A DNA stretch of 64,000 nucleotides from Candidatus Undinarchaeales archaeon (GCA_030753015.1 JASMDC010000002.1:62001-126000); one strand, 5' to 3'. Numbered from the stretch's first letter, positions 8,222-15,845 are shown. The notes: generated by a model from the letters alone, not told the origin. Program-made: numbers and translations.

Positions 8222-8854
8222 CTACTCCTTCGCTTCCTTCTTCTCGGCCTTGGGCTTATCCTCGGCCTTCTTGGTAGGTGCCTTCTTCTCGGCCTTGGGC
8301 TTATCCTCGGTCTTCTTGGCAGGTGCCTTCTTCTCGGCCTTGGGTTTATCCTCGGTCTTCTTGGCAGGTGCCTTCTTCTCGACCTTGGGCTTGTCCTCGG
8401 TCTTCTTGGCAGGCGCCTTCTTCTCGGCCTTGGGGACAGCCTTGACTTCCTTGTCGACCTCGGCCTCAAGGGCCTCGGCCATCTCCTCCGATCCGGCGAG
8501 CATCTCCTCTGCGGACACAGCCTCGGCGACGGGCTCAATACCCACCTCCTCGGGTGCCTCGGGCGCTTCCTCGGCTTCAGGCTTCACCTCGGGGAAGCGG
8601 ATGTCGATACCCATGAGCTCGGCACGCACCTGACCCTCGTCATTCTTGATAGTGTGGATGCGGATGCGGGGAGGGATACGCGTGATACCGTTCTTCCACA
8701 CGAGGTCGTTTATCGAGGCGCCGATATAGACATCGTCGGACTTCATGTGGCGCGTGAGGAACTGGCGGATGATCCTGATAGCCTTTGGAGCACGCTTCGT
8801 GGTCGGGGCACGCTTGGCCTTGGCGAGCGGAATCGTGTAGACACGGTCTAGCAT
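8222..8854 (-). CDS. rpl31e: Ribosomal protein L31e with long repetitive C-terminal tail
   Basis: 210 residues, about twice the usual L31e length. Residues 1 to about 90 are a normal L31e domain (RVYTIPLAKAKRAPTTKRAP ... ASINDLVWKNGITRIPPRI). Residues about 91-140 are strongly acidic. Residues about 141-210 are four near-identical 15-residue units of the type APAKKTEDKPKAEKK plus a partial unit, giving a lysine/alanine/proline-rich tail that recalls histone H1 tails. The domain sits at the peptide exit tunnel of the large subunit in other archaea, so the tail would project from that surface (inference). The gene follows L39e by 12 nt. Confidence 0.92.
   Translation of the reverse strand: MLDRVYTIPLAKAKRAPTTKRAPKAIRIIRQFLTRHMKSDDVYIGASINDLVWKNGITRIPPRIRIHTIKNDEGQVRAELMGIDIRFPEVKPEAEEAPEAPEEVGIEPVAEAVSAEEMLAGSEEMAEALEAEVDKEVKAVPKAEKKAPAKKTEDKPKVEKKAPAKKTEDKPKAEKKAPAKKTEDKPKAEKKAPTKKAEDKPKAEKKEAKE
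8238..8434 (-). repeat. 45-bp tandem repeat inside the L31e gene
   Basis: Four adjacent 45-bp copies from 8238 to 8417 plus a partial fifth. Each keeps the reading frame and encodes a 15-residue Lys/Ala/Pro-rich unit. The copies differ at only a few positions, suggesting recent slippage-type expansion or selection for the repeat. Confidence 0.9.
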
Positions 8855-8866
8855 TTCATCCCCCTC

Positions 8867-9016
8867 CTAGATCTTGGCGTTACTGATGCGCCAGTGGTGC
8901 CGCTTCGGGTGGTCACGCACCCTGCGTCGGGTCTTCACCACGACCCACAAGGGGACGCGCTTGTTCTGTCGAGCGTATCGTGCATATCTGAGCTTTCTAG
9001 CATGTGGTTCAGCCAT
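8867..9016 (-). CDS. rpl39e: Ribosomal protein L39e
   Basis: 49 residues: MAEPHARKLRYARYARQNKR, then VPLWVVVKTRRRVRDHP and a C-terminal HHWRISNAKI, the standard small basic L39e that lines the peptide exit tunnel of the large subunit. The ATG at 9016 is preceded by GGAGGT (9023-9028) at good spacing. The start overlaps the end of the PP-loop ATPase gene by 8 nt. L31e follows directly, as in most euryarchaea. Confidence 0.95.
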   Translation of the reverse strand: MAEPHARKLRYARYARQNKRVPLWVVVKTRRRVRDHPKRHHWRISNAKI

Positions 9017-9608
9017 TGTTAGACCTCCATCCGATGATCTTGGATTGAACATGAACGGGGAAGAGCGTCGAGGGGTTGTGGCCAAGCTCCGTGAGTCGGG
9101 CGCGGACCTCGCGCTCGTAGTCGCCGATGAGAAGGGACGTGCCCTCCTCGTACTGGAAAAGTCGGTCGGCCAGTCGCCGTACCGTGCGGTGGCCCATCCC
9201 GATAAGCGGCGCCCAGTACTCAGTGCCGTGTCGGTCCTCGAGACTGCGCATCTCTGCAGGGGTGAGCTTTGGTGTGATATCGTCGCGGCGCGTGCCATCG
9301 GCGATAATGGCGGTGTTCGGGGCGAGCGTCTCTACAACCGCAAGGTGGAGCTGCCTCAGCCCCTCCCGTGGCCGTCCGTCGGCCACGATGCGCTCGCACG
9401 CCTGGTCGAGGAGCTTCCTATCGAGCTCGATATGACGGTGGGCGAATCCGAGCGATGCCGCCGCGTGCTCCGCCTCACGCCAAGCGTCAGTGATCCCGAA
9501 GGATACTGTCGTACAGGTGACGTCGAATCCTGCGTTCTGTAGAAGATGGGCTGTCAATGAGGAGTCCTTACCTCCACTGAAGAGCACAATGGCCTCGTCA
9601 CCGCTCAT
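9009..9608 (-). CDS. PP-loop ATPase (COG2117-type, predicted tRNA-modification subunit)
   Basis: 199 residues. The ATP-pyrophosphatase PP-loop is at the N-terminus (IVLFSGGKDSSLTAHLL), so the enzyme adenylates a substrate and releases pyrophosphate. The middle has IIADGTRRDDITPKLTPAEM. The size and the position beside L39e/L31e match the archaeal COG2117 proteins, annotated as a predicted subunit of a tRNA thiouridine system. There are no Cys pairs for a metal cluster. The substrate is not proven. It is coupled to the PDCD5 gene by a 4-nt overlap. Confidence 0.78.
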   Translation of the reverse strand: MSGDEAIVLFSGGKDSSLTAHLLQNAGFDVTCTTVSFGITDAWREAEHAAASLGFAHRHIELDRKLLDQACERIVADGRPREGLRQLHLAVVETLAPNTAIIADGTRRDDITPKLTPAEMRSLEDRHGTEYWAPLIGMGHRTVRRLADRLFQYEEGTSLLIGDYEREVRARLTELGHNPSTLFPVHVQSKIIGWRSNNG

Positions 9609-9952
9609 TTTATGATCCGGTACTCCTTCTTGTTTGCGCCTCTGATCTTCTTGATGATGGTAAGGAGGGCCTTCTCGTCAACCTTCCCGGTGATCTGGCG
9701 ACTTTGGATGAGCTGGATGAGCACGACCTCGACCTGTTCAACGAAGTCTGGACGAGCAATTCGGATCCGGCCGAGGCGTTCGCGTGCTTCCTCGGTGAGC
9801 ATCTTGAGAAAGAGCGTCCGCTTGAGCTCATCGAATTGCTGTCGCTGGGCATCATCATCCATTTGCTGTTGCAGTTGGGCATTGGCATCCAGCTCCTGTT
9901 TTTGACGAAGATACTCCTGCAGTTTTCGCCGACGTATCTCCTCGAGATCGAT
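9605..9952 (-). CDS. PDCD5-family DNA-binding protein with a non-canonical start
   Basis: 115 residues if translation starts at the ATC at 9950-9952. The family N-terminus IDLEEIRRRKLQEYLRQKQE is intact, but no ATG, GTG or TTG occurs between the in-frame S19e stop (9956-9958) and this conserved sequence. The first ATG in frame is about 30 codons in and would remove the N-terminal helix. A GGAGG sits in the end of the S19e gene, about 8 nt before the ATC. The core (LFLKMLTEEARERLGRIRIA ... IIKKIRGANKKEYRIIK) is typical PDCD5, a small three-helix nucleic-acid-binding protein of archaea and eukaryotes. Alternatives are stop-codon readthrough from S19e or a sequencing error. It is the only gene here without a normal start. 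Confidence 0.85.
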   Translation of the reverse strand: MDLEEIRRRKLQEYLRQKQELDANAQLQQQMDDDAQRQQFDELKRTLFLKMLTEEARERLGRIRIARPDFVEQVEVVLIQLIQSRQITGKVDEKALLTIIKKIRGANKKEYRIIK

Positions 9953-9955
9953 CGC

Positions 9956-10378
9956 CTACCCTCCCTTGCTTACCTTGAGGGCCAGGGAATCGAGGAACTT
10001 CTGTCCCTTAGGACTGACGATCCGTCCAGATCCCTTCTTGACTTTCACGTAGCCAGAGCCCTCGAGCTGCTGAAGGATATTTCGGAGGATCTTACCGCCT
10101 GCCTTCTGGAACCTTTCAGGCTTCATCCCCCGGTTCTTCCTGCCGCCGTAGAACGTGCGCAGGCGCTCGACACCGACCGGACCATCAATGTAGATCCGGC
10201 GGAGGATGGAAGCGGCTCTGATCTGCCACCAGTTCTCCTGCTCCGGTCGTCGGGTCTTGTGAGAGCCCGTCTTCACGAACGCGGCCCACGGAGGAGCCAC
10301 GATGTTCTTGTCCTTCTTCAGTTCCTGGGAGAGCTTGAGCGTGAGCCCGGCCGCTGGGACGTCATAAACGGTTACCAT
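9956..10378 (-). CDS. rps19e: Ribosomal protein S19e
   Basis: 140 residues from the ATG at 10378 (MVTVYDVPAAGLTLKLSQEL), which has GGGTGA just upstream; a GTG three codons earlier is the alternative. The family segments VAPPWAAFVKTGSHKTRRPE and a C-terminal winged-helix (ILQQLEGSGYVKVKKGSGRIV) are clear. S19e is a small-subunit protein needed for 40S-type maturation. Its start lies inside the last codons of the Rnp4-YhbY gene (17-nt overlap). Confidence 0.95.
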   Translation of the reverse strand: MVTVYDVPAAGLTLKLSQELKKDKNIVAPPWAAFVKTGSHKTRRPEQENWWQIRAASILRRIYIDGPVGVERLRTFYGGRKNRGMKPERFQKAGGKILRNILQQLEGSGYVKVKKGSGRIVSPKGQKFLDSLALKVSKGG

Positions 10379-10937
10379 TGACTTCACCCTTGATCAAGAG
10401 TTTTCGCCCGCGCATGTCGACGACCGATACCCCCAACCGCTCCCTTAGGGCGCGGACGAGAACCCAGTCGTGCCTTTCCGCGGGCGGCGTGGTTTTGAGC
10501 TTCACGCTTATTAATGTTGCGGTCGCCGTGTGCCGTTCCAGTTCCCGAATAATGTCTTCTGTAAGCCCCTCGGGACCAATCTCGACGGTCGGAGTCTCGG
10601 GCTGATAGTCGCGTCGCTCCGCCCGCTCCCGAGCAAACGGTAATCGTGTAATGGTGCCGCATCCCAAGCACGTCCGTACGACCCTGCCCCGCTTCACACG
10701 GACACGGGCGGTCTGGCCGTGCACCATCGGAAGATGGCAGGATGTGCAGACGGAGCGTCTGCGCTGGGCTCCGAGGGGGAGAAGATAGCGCATACCTATA
10801 CGACGGGCCAGCCACACGTATCGGCGGGCGAGCTCGGGTGCCTCTCGCACGGTCCTTTTAGCACGGTCGAGCAGGATATCGATGCGCTCGGAGGCCAGCC
10901 GGCGCATCCATTGGGGCTTCCTTCCACCCCGACCCAT
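10362..10937 (-). CDS. Fusion: RNase P protein component 4 (Rpr2/Rpp21) + YhbY/CRM RNA-binding domain
   Basis: 191 residues in one uninterrupted frame. Residues 1 to about 105 match archaeal Rnp4: an N-terminal helical part with LASERIDILLDRAKRTVREA and ARRYVWLARRIGMRYLLPLG, then a zinc ribbon with CTSC and CLGC pairs, ending TITRLPFARE. Residues about 118-191 resemble the CRS1-YhbY domain: VEIGPEGLTEDIIRELERH, LISVKL and a final VVDMRGRKLLIKGEV; the usual first helix of YhbY looks shortened. In many euryarchaea these are separate neighbouring genes beside S19e. The first half should bind RNase P RNA and the second half rRNA or pre-ribosomes. The ATG overlaps the nep1 stop as TGATG. Confidence 0.83.
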   Translation of the reverse strand: MGRGGRKPQWMRRLASERIDILLDRAKRTVREAPELARRYVWLARRIGMRYLLPLGAQRRRSVCTSCHLPMVHGQTARVRVKRGRVVRTCLGCGTITRLPFARERAERRDYQPETPTVEIGPEGLTEDIIRELERHTATATLISVKLKTTPPAERHDWVLVRALRERLGVSVVDMRGRKLLIKGEVNGNRL

Positions 10938-11620
10938 CAGCTCTTCCCCGTGAACAGGCCCTTTGCGTCCTCGTAAGCGTGGAGGACGGTGGATAGCACC
11001 GTCCATGCCGGGAGGCCGGAGTCGTAGATACTGATGACATTCTCCTCGTCCCGGTGCTTGCGATCGAACTCCCCATGAGGGAAGCCACCGATGACCACTA
11101 TAGGCCGCTTTTCCTTGGCCAGCTGACGCCCCAGTACCCGGGGCGACATCCGCTTGCCTTTCTTGGACAGGATGAAGACCTTGGACGGTTTCTCCCGTTC
11201 CAAGAGCTCATCAAGTGTCATATCCGCCAGTTCCAGCAGAGGCTGTTGTGGAGGGACGGCGCCCTCGATCAGGAGCTGACGCATTAGCCCTGCGAACCTA
11301 TTGTAGTCCTTCGGGATGCGCGTATAGCGGTTGATGGAGATTACTTTGTCGTGACGCGTGTGCACGTGAAGCCTGAGGTGGTCCTTGGAGTTGGCCACCG
11401 AGTGGAGGGCGGTGACCAGGCAGAAGTGGAGGATGTCGGGTCGCCCCCGTCGTCGACCATCGTCGAGCTTCCACGTCGCTCGGTGGTGATGTGTCGACTC
11501 AAGTAGCATATGGCGTGGTTCGTTCCCCGAACGCTCCGCTGATGCCGTGATGACGGTGTCCTTGTGCAACCGCTCCGGGACCAGTTCGAGCTCGGTCTCG
11601 GCAATGACGATGTGGAGCAT
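10937..11620 (-). CDS. nep1: Nep1/Emg1 rRNA pseudouridine N1-methyltransferase
   Basis: 227 residues of the SPOUT-class Nep1 family, which methylates N1 of a conserved pseudouridine in small-subunit rRNA. Visible hallmarks are HHRATWKLDDGRRRGRPDIL (residues about 45-64), LRLHVHTRHDKVISIN, TRIPKDYNRFAGLM and the SAM-pocket segments VVIGGFPHGEF and ISIYDSGLPAWTVLSTVL. The ATG is about 27 bp from a TATA box, so the long operon down to 3462 probably starts here as a leaderless message. Confidence 0.9.
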   Translation of the reverse strand: MLHIVIAETELELVPERLHKDTVITASAERSGNEPRHMLLESTHHHRATWKLDDGRRRGRPDILHFCLVTALHSVANSKDHLRLHVHTRHDKVISINRYTRIPKDYNRFAGLMRQLLIEGAVPPQQPLLELADMTLDELLEREKPSKVFILSKKGKRMSPRVLGRQLAKEKRPIVVIGGFPHGEFDRKHRDEENVISIYDSGLPAWTVLSTVLHAYEDAKGLFTGKS

Positions 11621-11642
11621 CAGGACATATCAGCTGGGAAAT

Positions 11643-11652
11643 AGTAATAAAG
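11643..11652 (-). promoter_or_regulatory. TATA box of the nep1-to-Lon operon
   Basis: CTTTATTACT on the minus strand, centred about 27-28 bp before the nep1 ATG (11620), predicting a leaderless start. No other clear internal promoter was seen down to srp54; genes are spaced by 0-24 nt or overlap. Confidence 0.5.
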
Positions 11653-11665
11653 TGCTCGGATGGGG

Positions 11666-11675
11666 GTTAAAAAGT
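11666..11675 (-). terminator. T-tract terminator after 5S rRNA
   Basis: The minus strand reads a run of five T (11669-11673) a few nucleotides after the last base of the 5S acceptor helix. This is typical of archaeal intrinsic termination, which needs only a short U-tract. Confidence 0.55.
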
Positions 11676-11790
11676 GTTGGCGACGGTCCGGGCTTCCCAC
11701 CATCACGGCAGTACCACACGGAACGCGGGAGGACTTTACTTCCGGGTTCGAGATGGGACCGGGTGTTACCCCTCCGCTATGGCCGCCAAC
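11676..11790 (-). rRNA. rrf: 5S ribosomal RNA, stand-alone gene
   Basis: The minus strand begins GTTGGCGGCC and ends CGTCGCCAAC, so the two ends pair as helix I (GTTGGCG with CGCCAAC). Conserved 5S signatures are present between them: GGTAACACCCGGTCCCATCT, then CGAACCCGGAAGTAAAG in loops A-C, and the 3' half with TGGTGGGAAGCCCGG. The mature length by pairing is about 115 nt; a few flanking bases may belong. No 16S, 23S or tRNA gene is nearby, so the 5S is transcribed alone from its own TATA box and ends at a T-tract. Confidence 0.95.
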
Positions 11791-11811
11791 GTCAGCCTTT
11801 TTAGGGAGGGA

Positions 11812-11820
11812 CTTTTTATA
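11812..11820 (-). promoter_or_regulatory. TATA box of 5S rRNA
   Basis: TATAAAAAG on the minus strand, centred about 26 bp upstream of the predicted first base of 5S rRNA (11790). This is the strongest TATA match in the neighbourhood and fits exact initiation at the mature 5' end. Confidence 0.75.
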
Positions 11821-11939
11821 GGTTGCGGTTAGGGCGGCCCGTTTCCCTGTATGATCAGCTCGATGGGACCTCTCCCGGTTGTCAAGTAGATATTAATTAT
11901 CCGGGTACGTATCCCTCGCACCAGGGAAGGAGATTCGCC

Positions 11940-12674
11940 ATGCCGAAATGTCCGAACTGCAACACCGAGGTTTCTCCCGACACGTTCAATTGCTCGACCT
12001 GTGGTGCCCAGGTGTCGCAGGCCGGGCCCGCCTATCCCGGTGCAGAACAATCGAAGATCTCAGGGGGACCGTCGGGTTCCTGGACAGGTGTCATAACCAA
12101 GGTTGTCGGAGTTGTGGTCGTAGGGCTGGTCTTCTTGTTACTCGTACTGCCCATCATCGCCAACATGTGGATCGCGAGCGTCCAGAAAGAGGTAACATCC
12201 GAGGCCGAGGAGCAGATCATGTCCTCGTTCCAGCATGGTACGCTCCAGATAGTATCGGCGTACGAGTGCGAGGACGACATCCCCGACTGTAAGACCCTTG
12301 GTAATCTCTGCTTCTTGGTGCGGAACACGGGGAATACGGTCATCCGACTGTCCGATCTTGGTTCGGCGTTGGTTGTCTACGAGCTTCCGGACGCTCCCGA
12401 GGCGGGAGACCGGCCGCTGATGGGCAAGTACATCAGTGGGACGTTCGGTGAAGATCTGACATGCTGCCTCTTCTCGGCCATGAGCGCCGAGGGTACCTGT
12501 GGTGAGAAGAAAATCATCGAGTCCAGGGAGACCTTCATCATCGGATTCAACGGGGAGTTTGAGGACGGTGCTGGCGCATCACGGCCGATGTCCTTTTCGA
12601 TCGTTGAGGAACAGCGACTAATCCTCAGTATGGACCTCCCTAGCGGGTTCAGGATTACCCATCAAGTGGTGTGA
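11940..12674 (+). CDS. Zinc-ribbon membrane protein with extracellular domain
   Basis: 244 residues. An N-terminal zinc ribbon (CPNCNTEVSPDTFNCSTCG, residues 4-22) is followed by a Gly/Ser/Pro linker. One membrane helix follows at about residues 53-76 (VVGVVVVGLVFLLLVLPIIAN), then a C-terminal domain of about 160 residues with several cysteines (ECEDDIPDCKTLGNLC, CCLF, TCGEK). The ribbon would be cytoplasmic and the rest outside. The C-terminal part (FLVRNTGNTVIRLSDLG) recalls beta-sandwich domains of archaeal pilin/flagellin-like secreted proteins, but no family was firmly recognised. The ATG has GGGAAGGAG 7 nt upstream and a TATA-like TATTAATTAT at 11891-11900. Confidence 0.72.
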   Translation: MPKCPNCNTEVSPDTFNCSTCGAQVSQAGPAYPGAEQSKISGGPSGSWTGVITKVVGVVVVGLVFLLLVLPIIANMWIASVQKEVTSEAEEQIMSSFQHGTLQIVSAYECEDDIPDCKTLGNLCFLVRNTGNTVIRLSDLGSALVVYELPDAPEAGDRPLMGKYISGTFGEDLTCCLFSAMSAEGTCGEKKIIESRETFIIGFNGEFEDGAGASRPMSFSIVEEQRLILSMDLPSGFRITHQVV

Positions 12675-12695
12675 GCGGATACGCAGGACCGCTCA

Positions 12696-13883
12696 TCATT
12701 CTCCCGTGCCATTAGCTGAAAGGATCCCTTCCTGCCATCCCCAGGCACCAGTGACCCTTCCATCCTTGGCCAAGCGTCCGAGGCGGCTCCGTGTCCCGTC
12801 AGCGAGTGTCCCGGCAGGTTCACTCTCGAAAGGTGTTCCGGGTAGGGGCATGAACACATGGACATGGGCGCGACCGTTCCGTCTGAACACCTCTTCCATG
12901 AGGCCGAGGGTGAGCTCGACGTCCTCAGTCGTCTCGCCTGGAAGGCCGAACAGGATGTCGACGTCGCATGTAAAACCATGGTCTGTCGCCACGTCAAGGG
13001 CCTGACGCACGTGGTCCGCCGTGTGGCCCCGCCCCATCGTACGCAATAAACGATCCGAACCGCACTGTGCTCCTACCGAGAGCCTACGGTTGGCCACTCG
13101 GTCCGCGACAACGTCCAAGACCTCGGGCGTGACGAAGTCCGGTCGAACCTCCGAGGGGAAGGTGCCAAGGTAGGGTTCGACGCCATGAGAACGTACGGTG
13201 TCCAGGAGCTTGGTAAGCTTTTCAGGTCGAGGTGTCCTGCCGTCCGAGCCATAGGCGAACGAATTCGGGGCCAGGAACCATATACGTGGCTTGCCGTTGC
13301 GTGCGTATAAGCGTGCCGTCCGGTCGACGGAATCGAGAGAACGGTGGCGTACGCATCGGCCGAGCAGGTAGGTGACCTGGCAGTACCCACACCCGAAGGG
13401 ACATCCGCGGGAGATCTCCAGGGGAGCGAAGAGACGCAAGCGCTCGCTCATGGGTGGATGGGCGTCAAGGTCCACAGGTGGAGCCGGATCGAACTGCCCT
13501 TCATACCCGTGTCCATAGATCCCTGGGATGCCCGCGGGCGGAACGCCGTCCCGGAGAGCTCGAGATAGCTGCCCTAGCGCATCCTCGCCCTCGCCCACAC
13601 ACACCCAATCGAACCCGTGTTCCAGGGCCTCCGCGGGCCGGGCCGAAGGGTGGGGGCCACCTGCAATGGTGCGCATACCTCGCGGGAGCGTGGCGAGCTC
13701 ACGATAGACCTTGTCCGCCCGGAGCGTGGTGAACGAGTAGGCTAGGAGGTCGACCTCGGCCGAGCGCGGCTCGTCGACCGTGACGATATCGATCCCGTCC
13801 ACACATTCCAGTGCACCGGCGAGCGCCGGGAGGGTGTAACGACTGGGTTTGGTGTACCGAAGACCGACGGTCAATCGTCCCAT
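12696..13883 (-). CDS. B12-binding-domain radical SAM protein (MJ1487-like)
   Basis: 395 residues. Residues about 1-135 look like a cobalamin-binding-type Rossmann domain (LLAYSFTTLRADKVYREL, TIAGGPHPSARPAEALEHG, WVCVGEGEDAL). The radical SAM core begins with the cluster motif ISRGCPFGCGYCQVTYLLG (residues about 155-173). Later segments include SVGAQCGSDRLLRTMGRGHT and VDILFGLPGETTEDVELTL. The layout fits the archaeal MJ1487-type family of B12/radical SAM proteins of unknown substrate. It lies 10 nt after thrS in transcription order and is probably co-transcribed with it. Confidence 0.8.
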   Translation of the reverse strand: MGRLTVGLRYTKPSRYTLPALAGALECVDGIDIVTVDEPRSAEVDLLAYSFTTLRADKVYRELATLPRGMRTIAGGPHPSARPAEALEHGFDWVCVGEGEDALGQLSRALRDGVPPAGIPGIYGHGYEGQFDPAPPVDLDAHPPMSERLRLFAPLEISRGCPFGCGYCQVTYLLGRCVRHRSLDSVDRTARLYARNGKPRIWFLAPNSFAYGSDGRTPRPEKLTKLLDTVRSHGVEPYLGTFPSEVRPDFVTPEVLDVVADRVANRRLSVGAQCGSDRLLRTMGRGHTADHVRQALDVATDHGFTCDVDILFGLPGETTEDVELTLGLMEEVFRRNGRAHVHVFMPLPGTPFESEPAGTLADGTRSRLGRLAKDGRVTGAWGWQEGILSANGTGE

Positions 13884-13893
13884 GGGACCCGTT

Positions 13894-15774
13894 CTACCGG
13901 AAGGTGGGACGGACCGAGAGCCTCATGGGGAGGTACAGGTGCCTGAACGGTTTGTCCGCCGTCTCCTCCTTGATCCGGGAGACCAGGCTGTCCTCGGAGA
14001 GTCCTTCCTGCTTTTTCGTGGAGCGCACTCGGACCGCGAGCTCGCCGCCTTCGGCCTCCTTGTCGCCGAACACGATGATGTAGGGGATCCACTCCTTCGC
14101 GGCGTTGCGGATGCGCTTACCTACTGTCTCGTCGGTGTCGTCGGTGTCGACCCGGATTTCCTTGCTCCGGATGCTGCTTGCAAGGGTCTCAGCACCCTCC
14201 TTGTGTCGCTCCGCCACCGGGATGACACGCACCTGGGTGGGCGCCAGCCATACCGGCAGCTGGGCGACCCCGCCCTTCTCGGCGGTCATGTGAGCGGTTT
14301 CCAGCATAGCATAGATGTCCCGCTCCACTGCCCCGGAGATGGAGCAATGCAGGAGGAGCGGTGTCTGCTTGGAGTCCTTCTCGTCGACGTAACTGATTCC
14401 GAACCGTTCGGAGTTCTCGACATCGATCTGCACGGTGGAGAGGGCCGAACACTTATCCAGGGCGTCGACGAAGTTGAACTCGAACTTAACGACGAAGTAA
14501 GCATAGCGCTTGTCCCAGATCTCGATGAGGGCAGGTCGCTCGATGATGCGGATCATCTCCTGGACCCACTCCTTATTATCCTCGTAGAAGTCCTTGACGA
14601 CACGGAACACTACCTGATAGTTGAGCCCGAGGTCGTCCATGATGTCGCAGGAGAGCTTGTACTGGTTGAAGAACTCCGCCTTGGACTGGTCCATGTCCTT
14701 GCATACGGTGTGCATATCGGGCATGGTGAAGGCCCTAAGGCGCCGTAGCCCGACGAGCTCGCCTGCCTGCTCGCGTCGGAAGGAGTAGCGGGTGAGCTCA
14801 TACATCCGCAGCGGGAGGTTGCGGTAGGTGATGTTCATATTGTGCTTCATGAGGAACTGACCGAAGCAAGCAGCGAAGCGCATGAAGTACTTCTTTGTTC
14901 CGGACATCAGTGTGTACTGTCGTGCCGGGAACCGGTTGAGGTACTTCTCCAGAGCAGGGTGGTGATAGTCGTACATGAGGGGGGTCTCGACGGGCATACC
15001 GCCGTAGTTCACCGTCACACTGGTGATATGGTCCTCGAGTAGGTTCTTGATCAGCTCGCCCTTGGGGTACCAGCGCATGTTGCCCTGGTCGGAGCCCGGC
15101 TCATAGTCAGCGATCTCAAGCCGCTGCATGAGAGTGACGTGCGGTGGGATCCGGTCCACCGAGCGCACGCCCGATACCTCATAGTTGTAGAACCGCTTCA
15201 GGTCGGGGAATTTCTGGTAGTTGAATGAATCGGAAGGGTGGAGGGAACCGTCTGGTGTTAGGACGTTGAGCGTGTGCTTGACCTCCTCCTCCTCCTTGAG
15301 CGCCTGGGAGACTACCTCTTTCTCTTCCTGGGCCCCGCCCGCCTCGCCAGCGTAGATTATACGGGTGAGCTCCGATAGAGGGTGGCCCTTGCACTTGATG
15401 GTGAATCCCTTGTACCAGCCGAAGGGACTGCGGTGGACCTCCCATCCACCAGCTTGTAAGAAGGTCTCCATCCGTTTTAGGATCTTGATCGACTTGTTGG
15501 GGCCGGCAGGATCGGCTCCGAAGAGGAAGTGGACATAGGGATAGAGCACGATGCGCTCGGGCTTCACCTGCTCGGCCACGGCCACGATCTCGTTGGAGAC
15601 CTTCAGGGCGATAGCGTCCACATCCGCCTCGTCCGCTTTCTCGACGGCCAGAAAGCACACGAGGGCCTCCTCGACGCGCCCCTGCTTCATATCGTCAGGA
15701 ATGTCCTCTGCGACCTTGGTTTTCTTCTTGGCCTCGAACTCGAGGAAGTCTGAATGGATTAGTGCGATCCGCAT
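13894..15774 (-). CDS. thrS: Threonyl-tRNA synthetase, archaeal type
   Basis: 626 residues from the ATG at 15774; upstream in-frame sequence exists but the family N-terminus MRIALIHSDFLEFEAKKKT begins here, with a GGTG motif in front. The N-terminal domain (about residues 1-145) is the archaeal D-aminoacyl-tRNA deacylase-like editing domain. The class II core shows RFAACFGQFLMKHNM, the motif 2 region YELTRYSFRREQAGELVGLR, FTMPDMHTVC and motif 3 PLLLHCSISGAVERD. The anticodon-binding domain is at the C-terminus. It charges tRNA-Thr. The gene is transcribed divergently from the winged-helix gene at 15846 from a shared TATA region. Confidence 0.95.
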   Translation of the reverse strand: MRIALIHSDFLEFEAKKKTKVAEDIPDDMKQGRVEEALVCFLAVEKADEADVDAIALKVSNEIVAVAEQVKPERIVLYPYVHFLFGADPAGPNKSIKILKRMETFLQAGGWEVHRSPFGWYKGFTIKCKGHPLSELTRIIYAGEAGGAQEEKEVVSQALKEEEEVKHTLNVLTPDGSLHPSDSFNYQKFPDLKRFYNYEVSGVRSVDRIPPHVTLMQRLEIADYEPGSDQGNMRWYPKGELIKNLLEDHITSVTVNYGGMPVETPLMYDYHHPALEKYLNRFPARQYTLMSGTKKYFMRFAACFGQFLMKHNMNITYRNLPLRMYELTRYSFRREQAGELVGLRRLRAFTMPDMHTVCKDMDQSKAEFFNQYKLSCDIMDDLGLNYQVVFRVVKDFYEDNKEWVQEMIRIIERPALIEIWDKRYAYFVVKFEFNFVDALDKCSALSTVQIDVENSERFGISYVDEKDSKQTPLLLHCSISGAVERDIYAMLETAHMTAEKGGVAQLPVWLAPTQVRVIPVAERHKEGAETLASSIRSKEIRVDTDDTDETVGKRIRNAAKEWIPYIIVFGDKEAEGGELAVRVRSTKKQEGLSEDSLVSRIKEETADKPFRHLYLPMRLSVRPTFR

Positions 15775-15805
15775 GATAACACCTTCGCGTGAGACGCAAC
15801 CAAAC

Positions 15806-15815
15806 ACTTAAAAGG
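15806..15815. promoter_or_regulatory. Shared TATA region between thrS and the winged-helix gene
   Basis: ACTTAAAAGG reads as a TATA-like element on both strands. It is 35-40 bp from each start codon (15774 minus, 15846 plus), giving predicted leaders of about 10 nt in both directions. No second element is visible in the 71-bp gap. Confidence 0.5.
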
Positions 15816-15845
15816 TTGAAGCGGTCGCGCGGTTCAAGAGGGTCC

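Noticed and set aside
8238..8434. Tandem 45-bp repeat as a possible CRISPR or satellite array
   Set aside because: The units are directly adjacent without spacers, stay in frame and encode a protein tail, so it is a coding repeat.
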